Below, in pieces: positions 41,718 to 49,847 of a stretch of 64,000 nt of DNA (positions are counted from its first letter, which is position 1; every line of letters starts with the position of its first letter). This stretch comes from Actinomadura syzygii (lineage in GTDB: Bacteria > Actinomycetota > Actinomycetes > Streptosporangiales > Streptosporangiaceae), in the NCBI RefSeq assembly GCF_008085905.1, contig NZ_VSFF01000014.1:124001-188000 (forward strand), in the 5' to 3' direction. A model generated the notes under the pieces. The model was not told where the DNA came from and did no database searches. It worked only from the letters and a program-made list of their open reading frames with translations. Made by a program: the position numbers and the translations under genes.

Positions 41718-42759
41718 ATGACGCCTCCGGTTCCGCGGGCGCCGGGGCCACGGCGGCCGCGCCCGGACGGCGGCGGCGCAGCACGTACGGCTGGATGATG
41801 CCGAGCCCGCGGACCGGGCGCCGCACGATCCGCGTCACCTCGAACTCGGTGCTCGCCTCCAGCGCCCCGGCCAGCTCCCCGTCGATCACGACCGAGCCGG
41901 GCCGGGCCAGCGACGTCAGCCGGGCCGCGAGGTTCACCGTGGTCCCGAACAGGTCGCCCATCAGCGGCAGGACCGGCCCGTGCGCGACGCCGACCCGCAC
42001 GTCCGGGACCTCCGTCTCGTCCTGGATGGCCGCCGCCACGGTCAGCGCGATCTCCGCGCCGATCTCCGGCGTCTCCGCGCTGAACAGCACCTCGTCGCCG
42101 AGCGTCTTCACGAGGCGGCCGCCGCAGGACGCGATGATGTCCGCGGCGGTCTCCTCGAACCACTCCACGATCCGGGCGAGTTCGATCTCCTCCAGCTCGC
42201 GGCTGACCTGGGTGAACGACACCATGTCCGCGAACCCGACGGTGGTGAGCGGGCGGCCCGCCGGGTCGCCGTTCTCGCGGGTCGCGGCGGCGGCGAGGGC
42301 GCGCGTCCCGGCGGCGGCGAGCTGGCGCCGCCAGGCGTGCACGACGAGCGGCTCGAACTCGCCGATGTGCTTCTCCGCGACGTCCACGATCGTCTGCACG
42401 GCCTCGGGGGACGCGGCGTCGCGGGCCTCCTGGGCGAGCATGTCGCGCAGCAGGCTGACCTGCCATTCGGCGAGCCGGGTCATGGTCTGGCCGAACGCCC
42501 TGACCAGCCGGATCACGCCGTCCTCGTCGAGGACGCCGTCGTCCACCAGGCGGCGCATGCGGTCCAGCGCGGCGACGTCGCCCTCGGTGTAGGCGACCGC
42601 GTCGTCCGGCATCGAGGGGTAGCCGAACGCGCGCCACACCCGGCCGGAGAACTCGCGGGAGACGCCGGCGAGCCGCACGGCGTCGACGCGGTTGTACCGC
42701 AGCTCGCCGCCGAGCAGCAGCTCTTCGATCTCCTTCGGGTCCGGCATGCCGGCCTTCAT
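41716..42759 (-). CDS. Class III adenylate/guanylate cyclase with regulatory N-terminus
   Basis: A 347-residue soluble protein. Residues 1-160 are an alpha-helical regulatory domain (VDAVRLAGVSREFSGRVWRA, DDGVLDEDGVIRLVRAFGQT) resembling the autoinhibitory domain of mycobacterial Rv1264-type cyclases. Residues 170-325 form the catalytic domain. The two metal-binding aspartates are in FADMVSFTQ and LGDEVLFSA, and the transition-state region is in FGTTVNLAARL, where Asn and Arg of NLAAR are present. It probably makes cAMP as a homodimer. ATG 42759 has GAGG 8 nt upstream; ATG 42747 is an alternative. It is convergent with bfr and downstream of birA on the same strand. Confidence 0.88.
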   Translation of the reverse strand: MKAGMPDPKEIEELLLGGELRYNRVDAVRLAGVSREFSGRVWRAFGYPSMPDDAVAYTEGDVAALDRMRRLVDDGVLDEDGVIRLVRAFGQTMTRLAEWQVSLLRDMLAQEARDAASPEAVQTIVDVAEKHIGEFEPLVVHAWRRQLAAAGTRALAAAATRENGDPAGRPLTTVGFADMVSFTQVSRELEEIELARIVEWFEETAADIIASCGGRLVKTLGDEVLFSAETPEIGAEIALTVAAAIQDETEVPDVRVGVAHGPVLPLMGDLFGTTVNLAARLTSLARPGSVVIDGELAGALEASTEFEVTRIVRRPVRGLGIIQPYVLRRRRPGAAAVAPAPAEPEAS

Positions 42760-42879
42760 CCTCCGCCCCTCAGTCCGCCGCCCACGGCCGTGGCGGCGGC
42801 GTCCCGACTCGGTATCGGGACATATCGTTGCAGATCAACCGCGCTTTCACCGCCGGGACCCGGACCGGACGCCATCCGT

Positions 42880-42951
42880 TCATCGGACGTGCACCCCTCT
42901 TCGGACGTCCATCCGTCATCGGACCTGCACCCCTCATCGGACGTGCACGAC
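42880..42951. repeat. Four tandem 18-bp repeats across the birA stop codon
   Basis: Units of the form TCATCGGACGTGCACCCC run at 42880, 42898, 42916 and 42934. The unit at 42934 encodes the last residues and TGA of birA; two of the other three copies repeat that TGA in frame (the copy at 42898 reads AGA). The remaining sequence between birA and the cyclase gene (42760-42879) shows nothing else notable. Confidence 0.85.
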
Positions 42952-43806
42952 GTCGCCCGCGCTGATCGCGCGCTCCCCGCCCGGACCGGCGACCACGAGG
43001 CGCCCGGCCTCGTCGACGTCCGTCGCCGTCCCGGGCAGGAACTCCCCGCCCGGCAACTCCACCCGCACCTGGCGGCCCAGCGTCACGCACAGCTCCTTGT
43101 ACGCGGTGCGCAGGCCGCTGGTTTCAGGGTCGCCGTCGAGGGCCGTCCACTCCCGGTACCAGGTGGAGAACTCGCGGAGGATCGCGCGGAGCAGCGGCGC
43201 CCGGTCGCTCAGCGGCGCGCCCTCGATGGCGAGGGACGTCGCGGTCGGGACGGGCAGCTCGTCCTCGCGCAGGCCGACGTTCAGGCCGACGCCGACGACG
43301 ATCCCGTCGTCGACCTTCTCGACGAGGATCCCGGCGAGCTTGCGGTCGCCGACGAGCAGGTCGTTCGGCCACTTGAGGCGGGCGTCCACGGCCGCGTCGC
43401 CCGCCGGGCCCGCGTCCGCGCCGAGGAACCCCTCCCCGGCCTCCGACCACGCCGTCATCCGGCGGACGGTCATCGCGACCGCGACGCCGGTCAGCAGCGA
43501 CGCCCAGCCGAGCGTCCGCACCGGCACCTTCGGGCGCAGCAGCATCGAGAACGTCAGGGCCGACCGCGCGGGGGCGGTCCACGTCCGGCCGAGCCGCCCG
43601 CGCCCGGCGGTCTGCACCTCGGTGATCAGCACGGTGCCCTCCGGGGCGCCGTCCCGGGACCGTTCGGCGAGGTCGGCGTTGGTCGACCCCGTCTCCGGGA
43701 CGACCCGCACCTCCCGCCAGAGCCCGCCGTCCCGGACGAGCGCGCGGTGCAGCGCCGCCTCGTGCAGCGGCGGCCGGTCGAGGTCTCCGTACGGTGAGTC
43801 GCTCAC
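42934..43806 (-). CDS. birA: Biotin-[acetyl-CoA-carboxylase] ligase
   Basis: Activates biotin as biotinyl-AMP and transfers it to the lysine of the biotin carboxyl carrier protein. The 290 residues start with SDSPYGDLDRPPL and contain the catalytic-domain motifs VPETGSTNADLAERS, TEVQTAGRGRLGRTW (biotinyl-AMP loop), LLRPKVPVRTLGWASLL, LKWPNDLLVGDRKLAGILVE and VVVGVGLNVG, plus a C-terminal SH3-like cap (LPGGEFLPGTATDVDEAGRL). There is no N-terminal helix-turn-helix, so it is a monofunctional class I ligase, not a repressor. GTG 43806 is chosen where homologues begin; ATG 43839 or 43821 would extend it. Tandem repeats cover its stop codon. Confidence 0.92.
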   Translation of the reverse strand: MSDSPYGDLDRPPLHEAALHRALVRDGGLWREVRVVPETGSTNADLAERSRDGAPEGTVLITEVQTAGRGRLGRTWTAPARSALTFSMLLRPKVPVRTLGWASLLTGVAVAMTVRRMTAWSEAGEGFLGADAGPAGDAAVDARLKWPNDLLVGDRKLAGILVEKVDDGIVVGVGLNVGLREDELPVPTATSLAIEGAPLSDRAPLLRAILREFSTWYREWTALDGDPETSGLRTAYKELCVTLGRQVRVELPGGEFLPGTATDVDEAGRLVVAGPGGERAISAGDVVHVR

Positions 43807-43888
43807 GCGTCCATCCAACATCACGCGCGGCCCGATCATGAGGGCAGGCGTCGAGTGTCCCGGACGCCCGTGGTCGGAGGGCCGTGGT

Positions 43889-43894
43889 TAGGGT
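43889..43894 (+). promoter_or_regulatory. Candidate -10 hexamer, leaderless hydratase mRNA
   Basis: TAGGGT lies 7 nt before ATG 43902, with no ribosome binding site in between. Confidence 0.4.
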
Positions 43895-43901
43895 GCCTCC
43901 C

Positions 43902-44675
43902 ATGGATGGTGTGACGCTGCGGCGCGACGGTCACGTCGCGGAGATCGTGCTCGACCGGCCCGAGGCCCTGAACGCCCTGTCCACGGCGATGGCGCGGCGG
44001 CTCGCCGCGGTGTGCGCCGAGGTGGCGGCGGACGCGTCCGTCCGCGCCGTGGTGCTGAGCGCGGCCGGGGAGAAGGCGTTCTGCGTGGGCGCCGACCTCA
44101 AGGAGCGCAACGCGATGACGGACGAGGAGATCCTCGCGCAGCGGCCGATCTTCCGGGCGGCGTTCGGCGGCGTGCTGAACCTGCCGCAGCCCGTGATCGC
44201 GGCCGTGCACGGCTACGCGCTCGGCGGCGGCTGCGAGTTCGCCCTCTCCACCGACATGATCGTCGCGGACGAGACCGCCGTGTTCGGGCTGCCCGAGGTG
44301 ACCGTGGGACTCGTCCCGGGCGGCGGCGGGACGCAGCTCGCGCTGCACCGGCTCGGCCCCGGCAGGGCCGCCGAGCTGGTCCTCACCGGCCGCCGCCTGC
44401 GCGCGGGCGAGGCCGTCGCCTACGGCCTCGCCGACCGCGAGGTCGCCGCGGGCGCGGCCCGCGAGGAGGCCCTCTCCATCGCCCGCGTGATCGCGGGCAA
44501 CTCGCCGGTCGCCGTCCGCGCCGCGAAGCGCGCCCTCCGCCTCGGCATCGGCTCCGCCCTGGAAGCGGGCCTCGACCTTGAGGACAACGCCTGGCGCACC
44601 GCCGCCTTCTCCCCCGACCGCCGCGAGGGCATAGCCGCCTTCAACGAGAAGCGCACCCCGAACTGGCCGTCCTAG
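43902..44675 (+). CDS. Enoyl-CoA hydratase/isomerase family protein
   Basis: A 257-residue crotonase-fold enzyme. Oxyanion-hole glycines are in CVGADLKERNAM and YALGGGCEFALSTD. The catalytic-site segment is FGLPEVTVGLVPGGGGTQL, with Glu in LPEV matching the first hydratase acid. The second acid position of typical hydratases (in VPGGGGTQ) is Gly/Gly-like here, so the exact reaction could differ (hydratase, isomerase or lyase). The C-terminal helix ends IAAFNEKRTPNW. ATG 43902 is preferred; an in-frame start at 43884 exists. The stop TAG shares one CTAG with the convergent acetyltransferase. Confidence 0.87.
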   Translation: MDGVTLRRDGHVAEIVLDRPEALNALSTAMARRLAAVCAEVAADASVRAVVLSAAGEKAFCVGADLKERNAMTDEEILAQRPIFRAAFGGVLNLPQPVIAAVHGYALGGGCEFALSTDMIVADETAVFGLPEVTVGLVPGGGGTQLALHRLGPGRAAELVLTGRRLRAGEAVAYGLADREVAAGAAREEALSIARVIAGNSPVAVRAAKRALRLGIGSALEAGLDLEDNAWRTAAFSPDRREGIAAFNEKRTPNWPS

Positions 44676-45130
44676 CCGAGAGGCTTGGACATGTGGATGA
44701 CGTAGCGGCCGCCTATGTCCTGGCGGCCGGTCTCGCGGTAGCCGAGTCGTTCGTAGCGGGCGATGTTGGACGTCATCAGCTCGTTCGTGTAAAGCCGCAG
44801 GCCAGGTAGGCCCAGTGCGCGGGCGTGGTCTTCGGCGAAGGCGAGGAGGGCGCCGCCGAGGCCCCGGCCGTGGCGGTCGGGGGCGACGGCGACGTTCTCC
44901 ACAAGGAGGGCGCCGTCCTCGGGGATGAGCACGATCACGCCGTGCGGCCCGTCGCCGGTCACGAACACATGGCCCGCGTCGATCAGGGCCGTGTAGTCGG
45001 CGTCCATGGGGAGGGGACGGGCCCCGATGAGCTCGGCCCAGGGCGTGTAGGCGGCCTCGACGATCTCCTCGATCCGGGCGCGGTCGTCCTGCGTGGCGGG
45101 TCTGATCCGGGGGGAGGCCATCAGCGTCAT
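44672..45130 (-). CDS. GNAT-family N-acetyltransferase
   Basis: A 152-residue acetyl-CoA-dependent transferase with the GNAT motif A in LLVENVAVAPDRHGRGLGGALLAFAE (RHGRGLGG forms the pyrophosphate-binding loop) and motif B in LRLYTNELMTSNIARYERLGYRETGR. The substrate is unknown. ATG 45130 overlaps the ppc stop as ATGA, so it is translationally coupled to ppc, an odd partnership without an obvious pathway link. It could act on a metabolite or a protein lysine. Confidence 0.85.
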   Translation of the reverse strand: MTLMASPRIRPATQDDRARIEEIVEAAYTPWAELIGARPLPMDADYTALIDAGHVFVTGDGPHGVIVLIPEDGALLVENVAVAPDRHGRGLGGALLAFAEDHARALGLPGLRLYTNELMTSNIARYERLGYRETGRQDIGGRYVIHMSKPLG

Positions 45131-47751
45131 CCCGTGTTCTGGAGGCCCGCGGCCACGCCGTTGACGGAGAGGAGGAGCAGGTTCTCCAGGTGGGCGCGCT
45201 CGTCGTCGTTGGCGACGCCCGCGCGGAGGGCCTGTAGGGCGCGGAGCTGGAGGTGGGAGAGGGCGTCCACGTACGGGTTGCGCAGCTCCACGGCGCGGGA
45301 CAGGACGCGCCGGTTCTCCAGCAGCCGTTCGTGGCCCGTCACCGCGAGGACGAGTCGGCGGGTGCGGTCGTACTCGGCGAGGACGGTCTCGGTCAGCTCG
45401 GGACGCTCGCCGAGGGCCAGGTAGCGTTCGGCGATCGCGCGGTCGGACTTGGCGAGGCTCATCTCGGCGTTGTCGAGCAGGGTGTTGAACAGCGGCCACG
45501 TCTCGTAGGCGTCGCGGAGCCCGGCGAGGTCGGCGCCGTCGGCGGAGACGGCGGCGAGGCCGCTGCCGAGGCCGTACCAGCCGGGGAGGTTGACGCGGGT
45601 CTGCGTCCAGGCGAACACCCACGGGATGGCGCGCAGGTCCTCCAGGCCGCGGGCGGCCTTGCGGCGCGCCGGACGCGACCCGATGCGCAGCTCGGCGATC
45701 TCCTCCAGCGGGCTGACGCGGGCGAACCAGGCGGCGAACCCGTCGGTCTCGATCAGCGCCCGGAACGCGGCCCGCGCCGCCTCGCCGAGCCGGTCGGCGA
45801 GCGGGCGGAAGCGGTCGGCGGCCGCGCGGGCGTGCTCCTGCACGGCGTCCGTCGAGGCCAGCAGGACGGCGCTGGTCACCTGCTCGACGTGGCGCTTCGC
45901 GATCTCGCCGTGCCCGTACCTGGCGAAGATCACCTCGCCCTGCTCGGTGACCTTGAAGCGGCCCGCGACCGAGCCGGGCGCCTGCGCGAGGATCGCCCGG
46001 TTCGCGGGCCCGCCGCCGCGGCCGAGCGAGCCGCCCCGGCCGTGGAACAGCGTGAGCGTGACGTCGTTGCGCGCGGCCCACGCGGCGAGCGCCTCCTGCG
46101 TGTCGTAGAGGCGCAGGGTCGCGCTCGCCGGGCCGAGCTGCTTGGCCGAGTCGGAGTAGCCGAGCATGACCTCAAGGCGGCGGCCGGTGTCGTCCAGGCG
46201 GCGCCGGACGGCGGGGATCTCCAGCATCCCGTCCAGGACGGACGGGGCGCGCTCCAGGTCCTCGCCGGTCTCGAACAGCGGGATCACGTCCAGGACGGGC
46301 GCGCCGTCGCCGAGCGAGGCGGCCAGCTCGTGCACGTTCGCGATGTCGGCGGCCGAGCGGGTGAACGACACGATGTACCGGTGGCAGGCGCGGACGCCGA
46401 ACCGCCGCTGAATCCAGGCGACGACGCGGAGCGTCTCCAGGATCTCCTCGGTCATCTCCGACCGCTCGCCGCCCGCGCGGACCTCCTCCAGCGCCTTCTC
46501 ATGCAGCTCGGAGTGCTGCCGGATCTCCAGCTCGGCGAGGTGGAAGCCGAACGTCTCGACCTGCCAGATCAGGTGCTGGACGCGCCCGTACGCCTGCCGC
46601 GGCGCGCCCGCCCCGGCCAGCGACCCCTGTACGGTCCGCAGGTCGGCGAGCAGCTCGTCCGGGGACGGGTAGGCGAGGTCGGCGTCCCGTTCCCGGGTCG
46701 CGGCGATCCGGGACGCGGCGTGCAGCAGGAGCTGGCGGTGCGGCTCGCCCGGCGACCGCTTGGCGATCTCGCGGAGGCGCTCCGGATGCGCGGTGCGGGC
46801 GGCGGCGAGGGCGCCCAGCAGCTCCGGCGACGCGGGCGTGGTGCCCTCGTTGACGGTCAGCTCCCGCCCGATCCGCCCGCACGCCGCCTCCAGGGCGCGC
46901 AGCACGTGGTCGGCCTGGATCATGACGGCGTCCCGGGTGACCTGCGCGGTGACGTAGGGGTTGCCGTCCCGGTCGCCGCCGATCCAGCTCCCGAACCGCA
47001 GGTACGGGCGGGCCTTCGGCGGGCGGGCGCCGGTGTCGCCGCCGTCGAGCGCGCGGTCGAGCGTCCGGTAGACGTGCGGCACCACGCGGAAGATCGTCTC
47101 GTCGAACGCGGCCATCGCGGTGCGGACCTCGTCGAGCGGGTCCATCTGCGCCTCGCGGCGCAGGGCCGTCCGCCAGAGGAGGTCGATCTCCTCGCGGAGG
47201 GCGCGCTCGATCTCCTCGCGCTCCGTCCAGCCGGGCCCGGCGTCGAGCCGCGTCATCAGGTCGCTGATCCGCTGGATGGCGGTGACGACGGCGCGGCGGC
47301 GCGCCTCGGTCGGGTGCGCGGTGAAGACGGGCCGGAACTCAAGGCCCTCGACCAGCGCGTCGAGCCGGTCCTCGCCGGTCGCGCGGATCTCCTCCACGGC
47401 CGCCGCCACCGACCCGGGGACGGTGTCGCCGGTGTCACGTTCCCGCAGCGTCCGGATGCGGTGGTGCTCCTCGGCGAGGTTCGTCAGGTGGAAGTACACG
47501 GTGAACGCGCGGGCGACCTGCTCGGCGCGTTCCAGCGTCCACCCGGCGACGAGGGACGCGGCCTCCGCCCCGGACGCCTCGCCGCGGCGGGCCGCGATCA
47601 CCGCGCGCCGCAGCCGCTCGACGTCGTCCAGGAGGCCGGGGCCGCCGTACTCGACCAGGCCGTCGCCGAGCATCGCGCCGAGCAGGCGGACGTCGCGGCG
47701 GAGCGGCTCGGGCAGGTCCTGCCGGAAGGTGTCGCGCGTCTTCGTAGCCAC
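45127..47751 (-). CDS. ppc: Phosphoenolpyruvate carboxylase
   Basis: Carboxylates PEP to oxaloacetate, replenishing the TCA cycle. The 874-residue length and motifs VFTAHPTEARRRAVV (catalytic His), LRFGSWIGGDRDGNPYVT, MLGYSDSAKQ, LTLFHGRGGSLGRGGGP (PEP/bicarbonate loop), RAIPWVFAWTQTR and the invariant C-terminal QNTG all agree with a complete enzyme. The allosteric aspartate site region is present near the C-terminus. ATG 47751 begins MATKTRDTFRQDL. It overlaps the GNAT gene downstream and is divergent from the carboxyltransferase at 47854. Confidence 0.97.
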   Translation of the reverse strand: MATKTRDTFRQDLPEPLRRDVRLLGAMLGDGLVEYGGPGLLDDVERLRRAVIAARRGEASGAEAASLVAGWTLERAEQVARAFTVYFHLTNLAEEHHRIRTLRERDTGDTVPGSVAAAVEEIRATGEDRLDALVEGLEFRPVFTAHPTEARRRAVVTAIQRISDLMTRLDAGPGWTEREEIERALREEIDLLWRTALRREAQMDPLDEVRTAMAAFDETIFRVVPHVYRTLDRALDGGDTGARPPKARPYLRFGSWIGGDRDGNPYVTAQVTRDAVMIQADHVLRALEAACGRIGRELTVNEGTTPASPELLGALAAARTAHPERLREIAKRSPGEPHRQLLLHAASRIAATRERDADLAYPSPDELLADLRTVQGSLAGAGAPRQAYGRVQHLIWQVETFGFHLAELEIRQHSELHEKALEEVRAGGERSEMTEEILETLRVVAWIQRRFGVRACHRYIVSFTRSAADIANVHELAASLGDGAPVLDVIPLFETGEDLERAPSVLDGMLEIPAVRRRLDDTGRRLEVMLGYSDSAKQLGPASATLRLYDTQEALAAWAARNDVTLTLFHGRGGSLGRGGGPANRAILAQAPGSVAGRFKVTEQGEVIFARYGHGEIAKRHVEQVTSAVLLASTDAVQEHARAAADRFRPLADRLGEAARAAFRALIETDGFAAWFARVSPLEEIAELRIGSRPARRKAARGLEDLRAIPWVFAWTQTRVNLPGWYGLGSGLAAVSADGADLAGLRDAYETWPLFNTLLDNAEMSLAKSDRAIAERYLALGERPELTETVLAEYDRTRRLVLAVTGHERLLENRRVLSRAVELRNPYVDALSHLQLRALQALRAGVANDDERAHLENLLLLSVNGVAAGLQNTG

Positions 47752-47840
47752 CCGGCCAGCGTAACGAGCCGCGTCCCGCCGCGTTCGGCCCGGTCAGCGG
47801 TCGGCGGCCCCCGCGCGCCCGGACCCGAACGGCGTCCGGT

Positions 47841-47846
47841 TACGCT
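47841..47846 (+). promoter_or_regulatory. Candidate -10 hexamer, leaderless carboxylase mRNA
   Basis: TACGCT, identical to the hexamer at 1658, lies 7 nt before ATG 47854 with no ribosome binding site between. Confidence 0.4.
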
Positions 47847-47853
47847 GGCCCGC

Positions 47854-49446
47854 ATGGCGATGGAAGCCCCTGAACCCCCCGCTGAGTACGACGTCCACAC
47901 CACGGCGGGAAAGATCGCGGACCTGGCGCGCCGCCGGTACGAGGCGGTGCACGCCGGATCGGCCCGCGCCGTCGAGAAGCAGCACGCCAAGGGCAAGATG
48001 ACGGCCCGCGAGCGGATCGACGCCCTGCTCGACCCGGGCTCGTTCGTCGAGTTCGACGAGCTGGCGCGGCACCGGTCCACGAACTTCGGGATGGAGAGGA
48101 ACCGGCCCTACGGCGACGGCGTCGTCACCGGGCACGGCACCGTGGACGGACGTCCCGTCGCCGTGTTCAGCCAGGACTTCACCGTCTCCGGCGGCTCCCT
48201 CGGCGAGGTCTTCGGCGAGAAGATCTGCAAGGTCATGGACCACGCGGTCACCACCGGCTGCCCGGTGATCGGGATCAACGACTCCGGCGGCGCGCGGATC
48301 CAGGAGGGCGTGGTCGCGCTCGGCCTGTACGCGGAGATCTTCAAGCGGAACGTGCACGCGTCCGGCGTCATCCCGCAGATCTCGCTGGTCATGGGGCCGT
48401 GCGCGGGCGGCGCTGTGTACTCGCCCGCGATCACCGACTTCATCGTCATGGTCGACCAGACGTCCCACATGTTCATCACCGGGCCGGACGTGATCAAGAC
48501 CGTCACCGGCGAGGAGGTGACGATGGAGGAGCTCGGCGGCGCGCACTCGCACAACTCCAAGTCCGGCGTGGCGCACTACCAGGGCTCGGACGAGGACGAC
48601 GCGATCGAGTACGTCAAGGCGCTCCTGTCCTACCTGCCGTCCAACAACCTGTCGGACGCACCCGTCCTCCCGGCGGAGGTCGACCCCTCCGAACTGGACG
48701 AGGAGCTCGACACCCTCATCCCCGACTCGCCGAACCAGCCGTACGACATGCACGTCGCGATCGAGCGCGTCCTGGACGACGGCGAGTTCCTGGAGGTCCA
48801 GGAGCTGTACGCGCCGAACATCATCACCGGCTTCGGACGGGTCGAGGGCCACTCGGTCGGCGTCGTCGCGAACCAGCCGATGCAGTTCGCCGGGACGCTC
48901 GACATCGACGCCTCGGAGAAGGCGGCGCGGTTCGTCCGGACCTGCGACGCCTTCAACGTCCCGGTGCTGACGTTCGTGGACGTCCCCGGCTTCCTCCCCG
49001 GCACCGACCAGGAGTGGAACGGGATCATCCGGCGCGGCGCGAAGCTGCTGTTCGCGTACGCGGAGGCGACCGTCCCGCTCGTCACGATCATCACGCGGAA
49101 GGCGTACGGCGGCGCGTACGACGTCATGGGCTCCAAGCACCTCGGCGCCGACATCAACCTCGCGTGGCCGACCGCGCAGATCGCGGTGATGGGCGCGCAG
49201 GGCGCGGTGAACATCCTGTACCGGCGCGAGCTGGCCGCCGCCGACGACCCGGACGGCCGCCGCGCCGAGCTGATCACCGAGTACGAGGACACGCTCGCCA
49301 ACCCCTACATCGCGGCCGAGCGCGGCTACGTCGACAACGTGATCAGGCCCGCCGAGACGCGCGGGCAGGTCGTGCGGGCGCTGCGGGCGCTGCGCGAGAA
49401 GCGCAAGACGCTTCCGCCGAAGAAGCACGGGAACATCCCGCTCTAG
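47854..49446 (+). CDS. pccB: Acyl-CoA carboxylase carboxyltransferase (beta) subunit
   Basis: Transfers carboxylate from biotin to acetyl- or propionyl-CoA. The 530 residues contain KIADLARRRYEAVHAGSA, KMTARERIDALLDPGSF, FTVSGGSLGEVFGEKI, INDSGGARIQEGV and VMGPCAGGAVYSPAI (acyl-CoA oxyanion pocket), then the biotin site GFLPGTDQEWNGIIRRGAKL and TRKAYGGAYDVMGSKH. The residue after GAVYSPA that tunes chain length is consistent with the PccB/AccB group. Biotinylation by the BirA at 42934 is required for the partner alpha subunit, which is not in the window. The epsilon subunit gene follows 32 bp downstream. Confidence 0.94.
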   Translation: MAMEAPEPPAEYDVHTTAGKIADLARRRYEAVHAGSARAVEKQHAKGKMTARERIDALLDPGSFVEFDELARHRSTNFGMERNRPYGDGVVTGHGTVDGRPVAVFSQDFTVSGGSLGEVFGEKICKVMDHAVTTGCPVIGINDSGGARIQEGVVALGLYAEIFKRNVHASGVIPQISLVMGPCAGGAVYSPAITDFIVMVDQTSHMFITGPDVIKTVTGEEVTMEELGGAHSHNSKSGVAHYQGSDEDDAIEYVKALLSYLPSNNLSDAPVLPAEVDPSELDEELDTLIPDSPNQPYDMHVAIERVLDDGEFLEVQELYAPNIITGFGRVEGHSVGVVANQPMQFAGTLDIDASEKAARFVRTCDAFNVPVLTFVDVPGFLPGTDQEWNGIIRRGAKLLFAYAEATVPLVTIITRKAYGGAYDVMGSKHLGADINLAWPTAQIAVMGAQGAVNILYRRELAAADDPDGRRAELITEYEDTLANPYIAAERGYVDNVIRPAETRGQVVRALRALREKRKTLPPKKHGNIPL

Positions 49447-49478
49447 TCCTGCTCGCCTCGAACCTCCCAGGAGAAACG

Positions 49479-49721
49479 GTGACCGACGCCGACAAGCCGT
49501 TCGTCCAGATCGTCCGGGGCGAACCGGGGCCGGCGGAGATCGCCGCCCTCGTCGCCGTGCTGACCCGCCGCGCCCGGACCGCGGCGGCGGCCCGGGACGG
49601 CGGTGGTCCGGCCCGGCCGTCCCGGTGGGCGGACCGGACGCGGCTCGTCCGCGCGACGTCCGCCGGGGACCTGCGGCCGCGCGGCCCCGGCGCGTGGCGC
49701 GCCAGCGCCCTCCCGCGCTGA
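49479..49721 (+). CDS. accE: Acyl-CoA carboxylase epsilon subunit
   Basis: An 80-residue actinobacterial accessory subunit that stabilises the alpha-beta carboxylase complex. It has the usual layout: FVQIVRGEPGPAEIAALVAVL at the N-terminus, a variable basic middle, and the conserved C-terminal W-x-D...PGAWRASALPR. The GTG start has AGGAG about 8 nt upstream. The position immediately after pccB is standard for this subunit. Confidence 0.9.
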   Translation: MTDADKPFVQIVRGEPGPAEIAALVAVLTRRARTAAAARDGGGPARPSRWADRTRLVRATSAGDLRPRGPGAWRASALPR

Positions 49722-49833
49722 CCGGTCCCCGCCCGCCCGCCCCGGCCGACCAGGGCCGGGCGGGCCCGCCACAGTCGCGGTGCGCGGGGTGACGGACAAC
49801 CCCGGTTCACGCCCAGTGGGGGCCGGGCACGAA

Positions 49834-49839
49834 TAAGGT
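49834..49839 (+). promoter_or_regulatory. Candidate -10 hexamer for the NYN gene
   Basis: TAAGGT lies 8 nt before ATG 49848. The only purine run between is too close to serve as a normal ribosome binding site. Confidence 0.35.
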
Positions 49840-49847
49840 GGAAGGCC

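Noticed and set aside
42880..42951. CRISPR-like array
   Set aside because: Repeats are directly abutting 18-mers without spacers and run into the birA coding end; a tandem repeat, not a CRISPR.
45253..47853. Long plus-strand frame that joins in frame with the carboxyltransferase gene
   Set aside because: The part before 47854 lies antisense to ppc and has no homology; the real start is at the conserved N-terminus of the carboxyltransferase.
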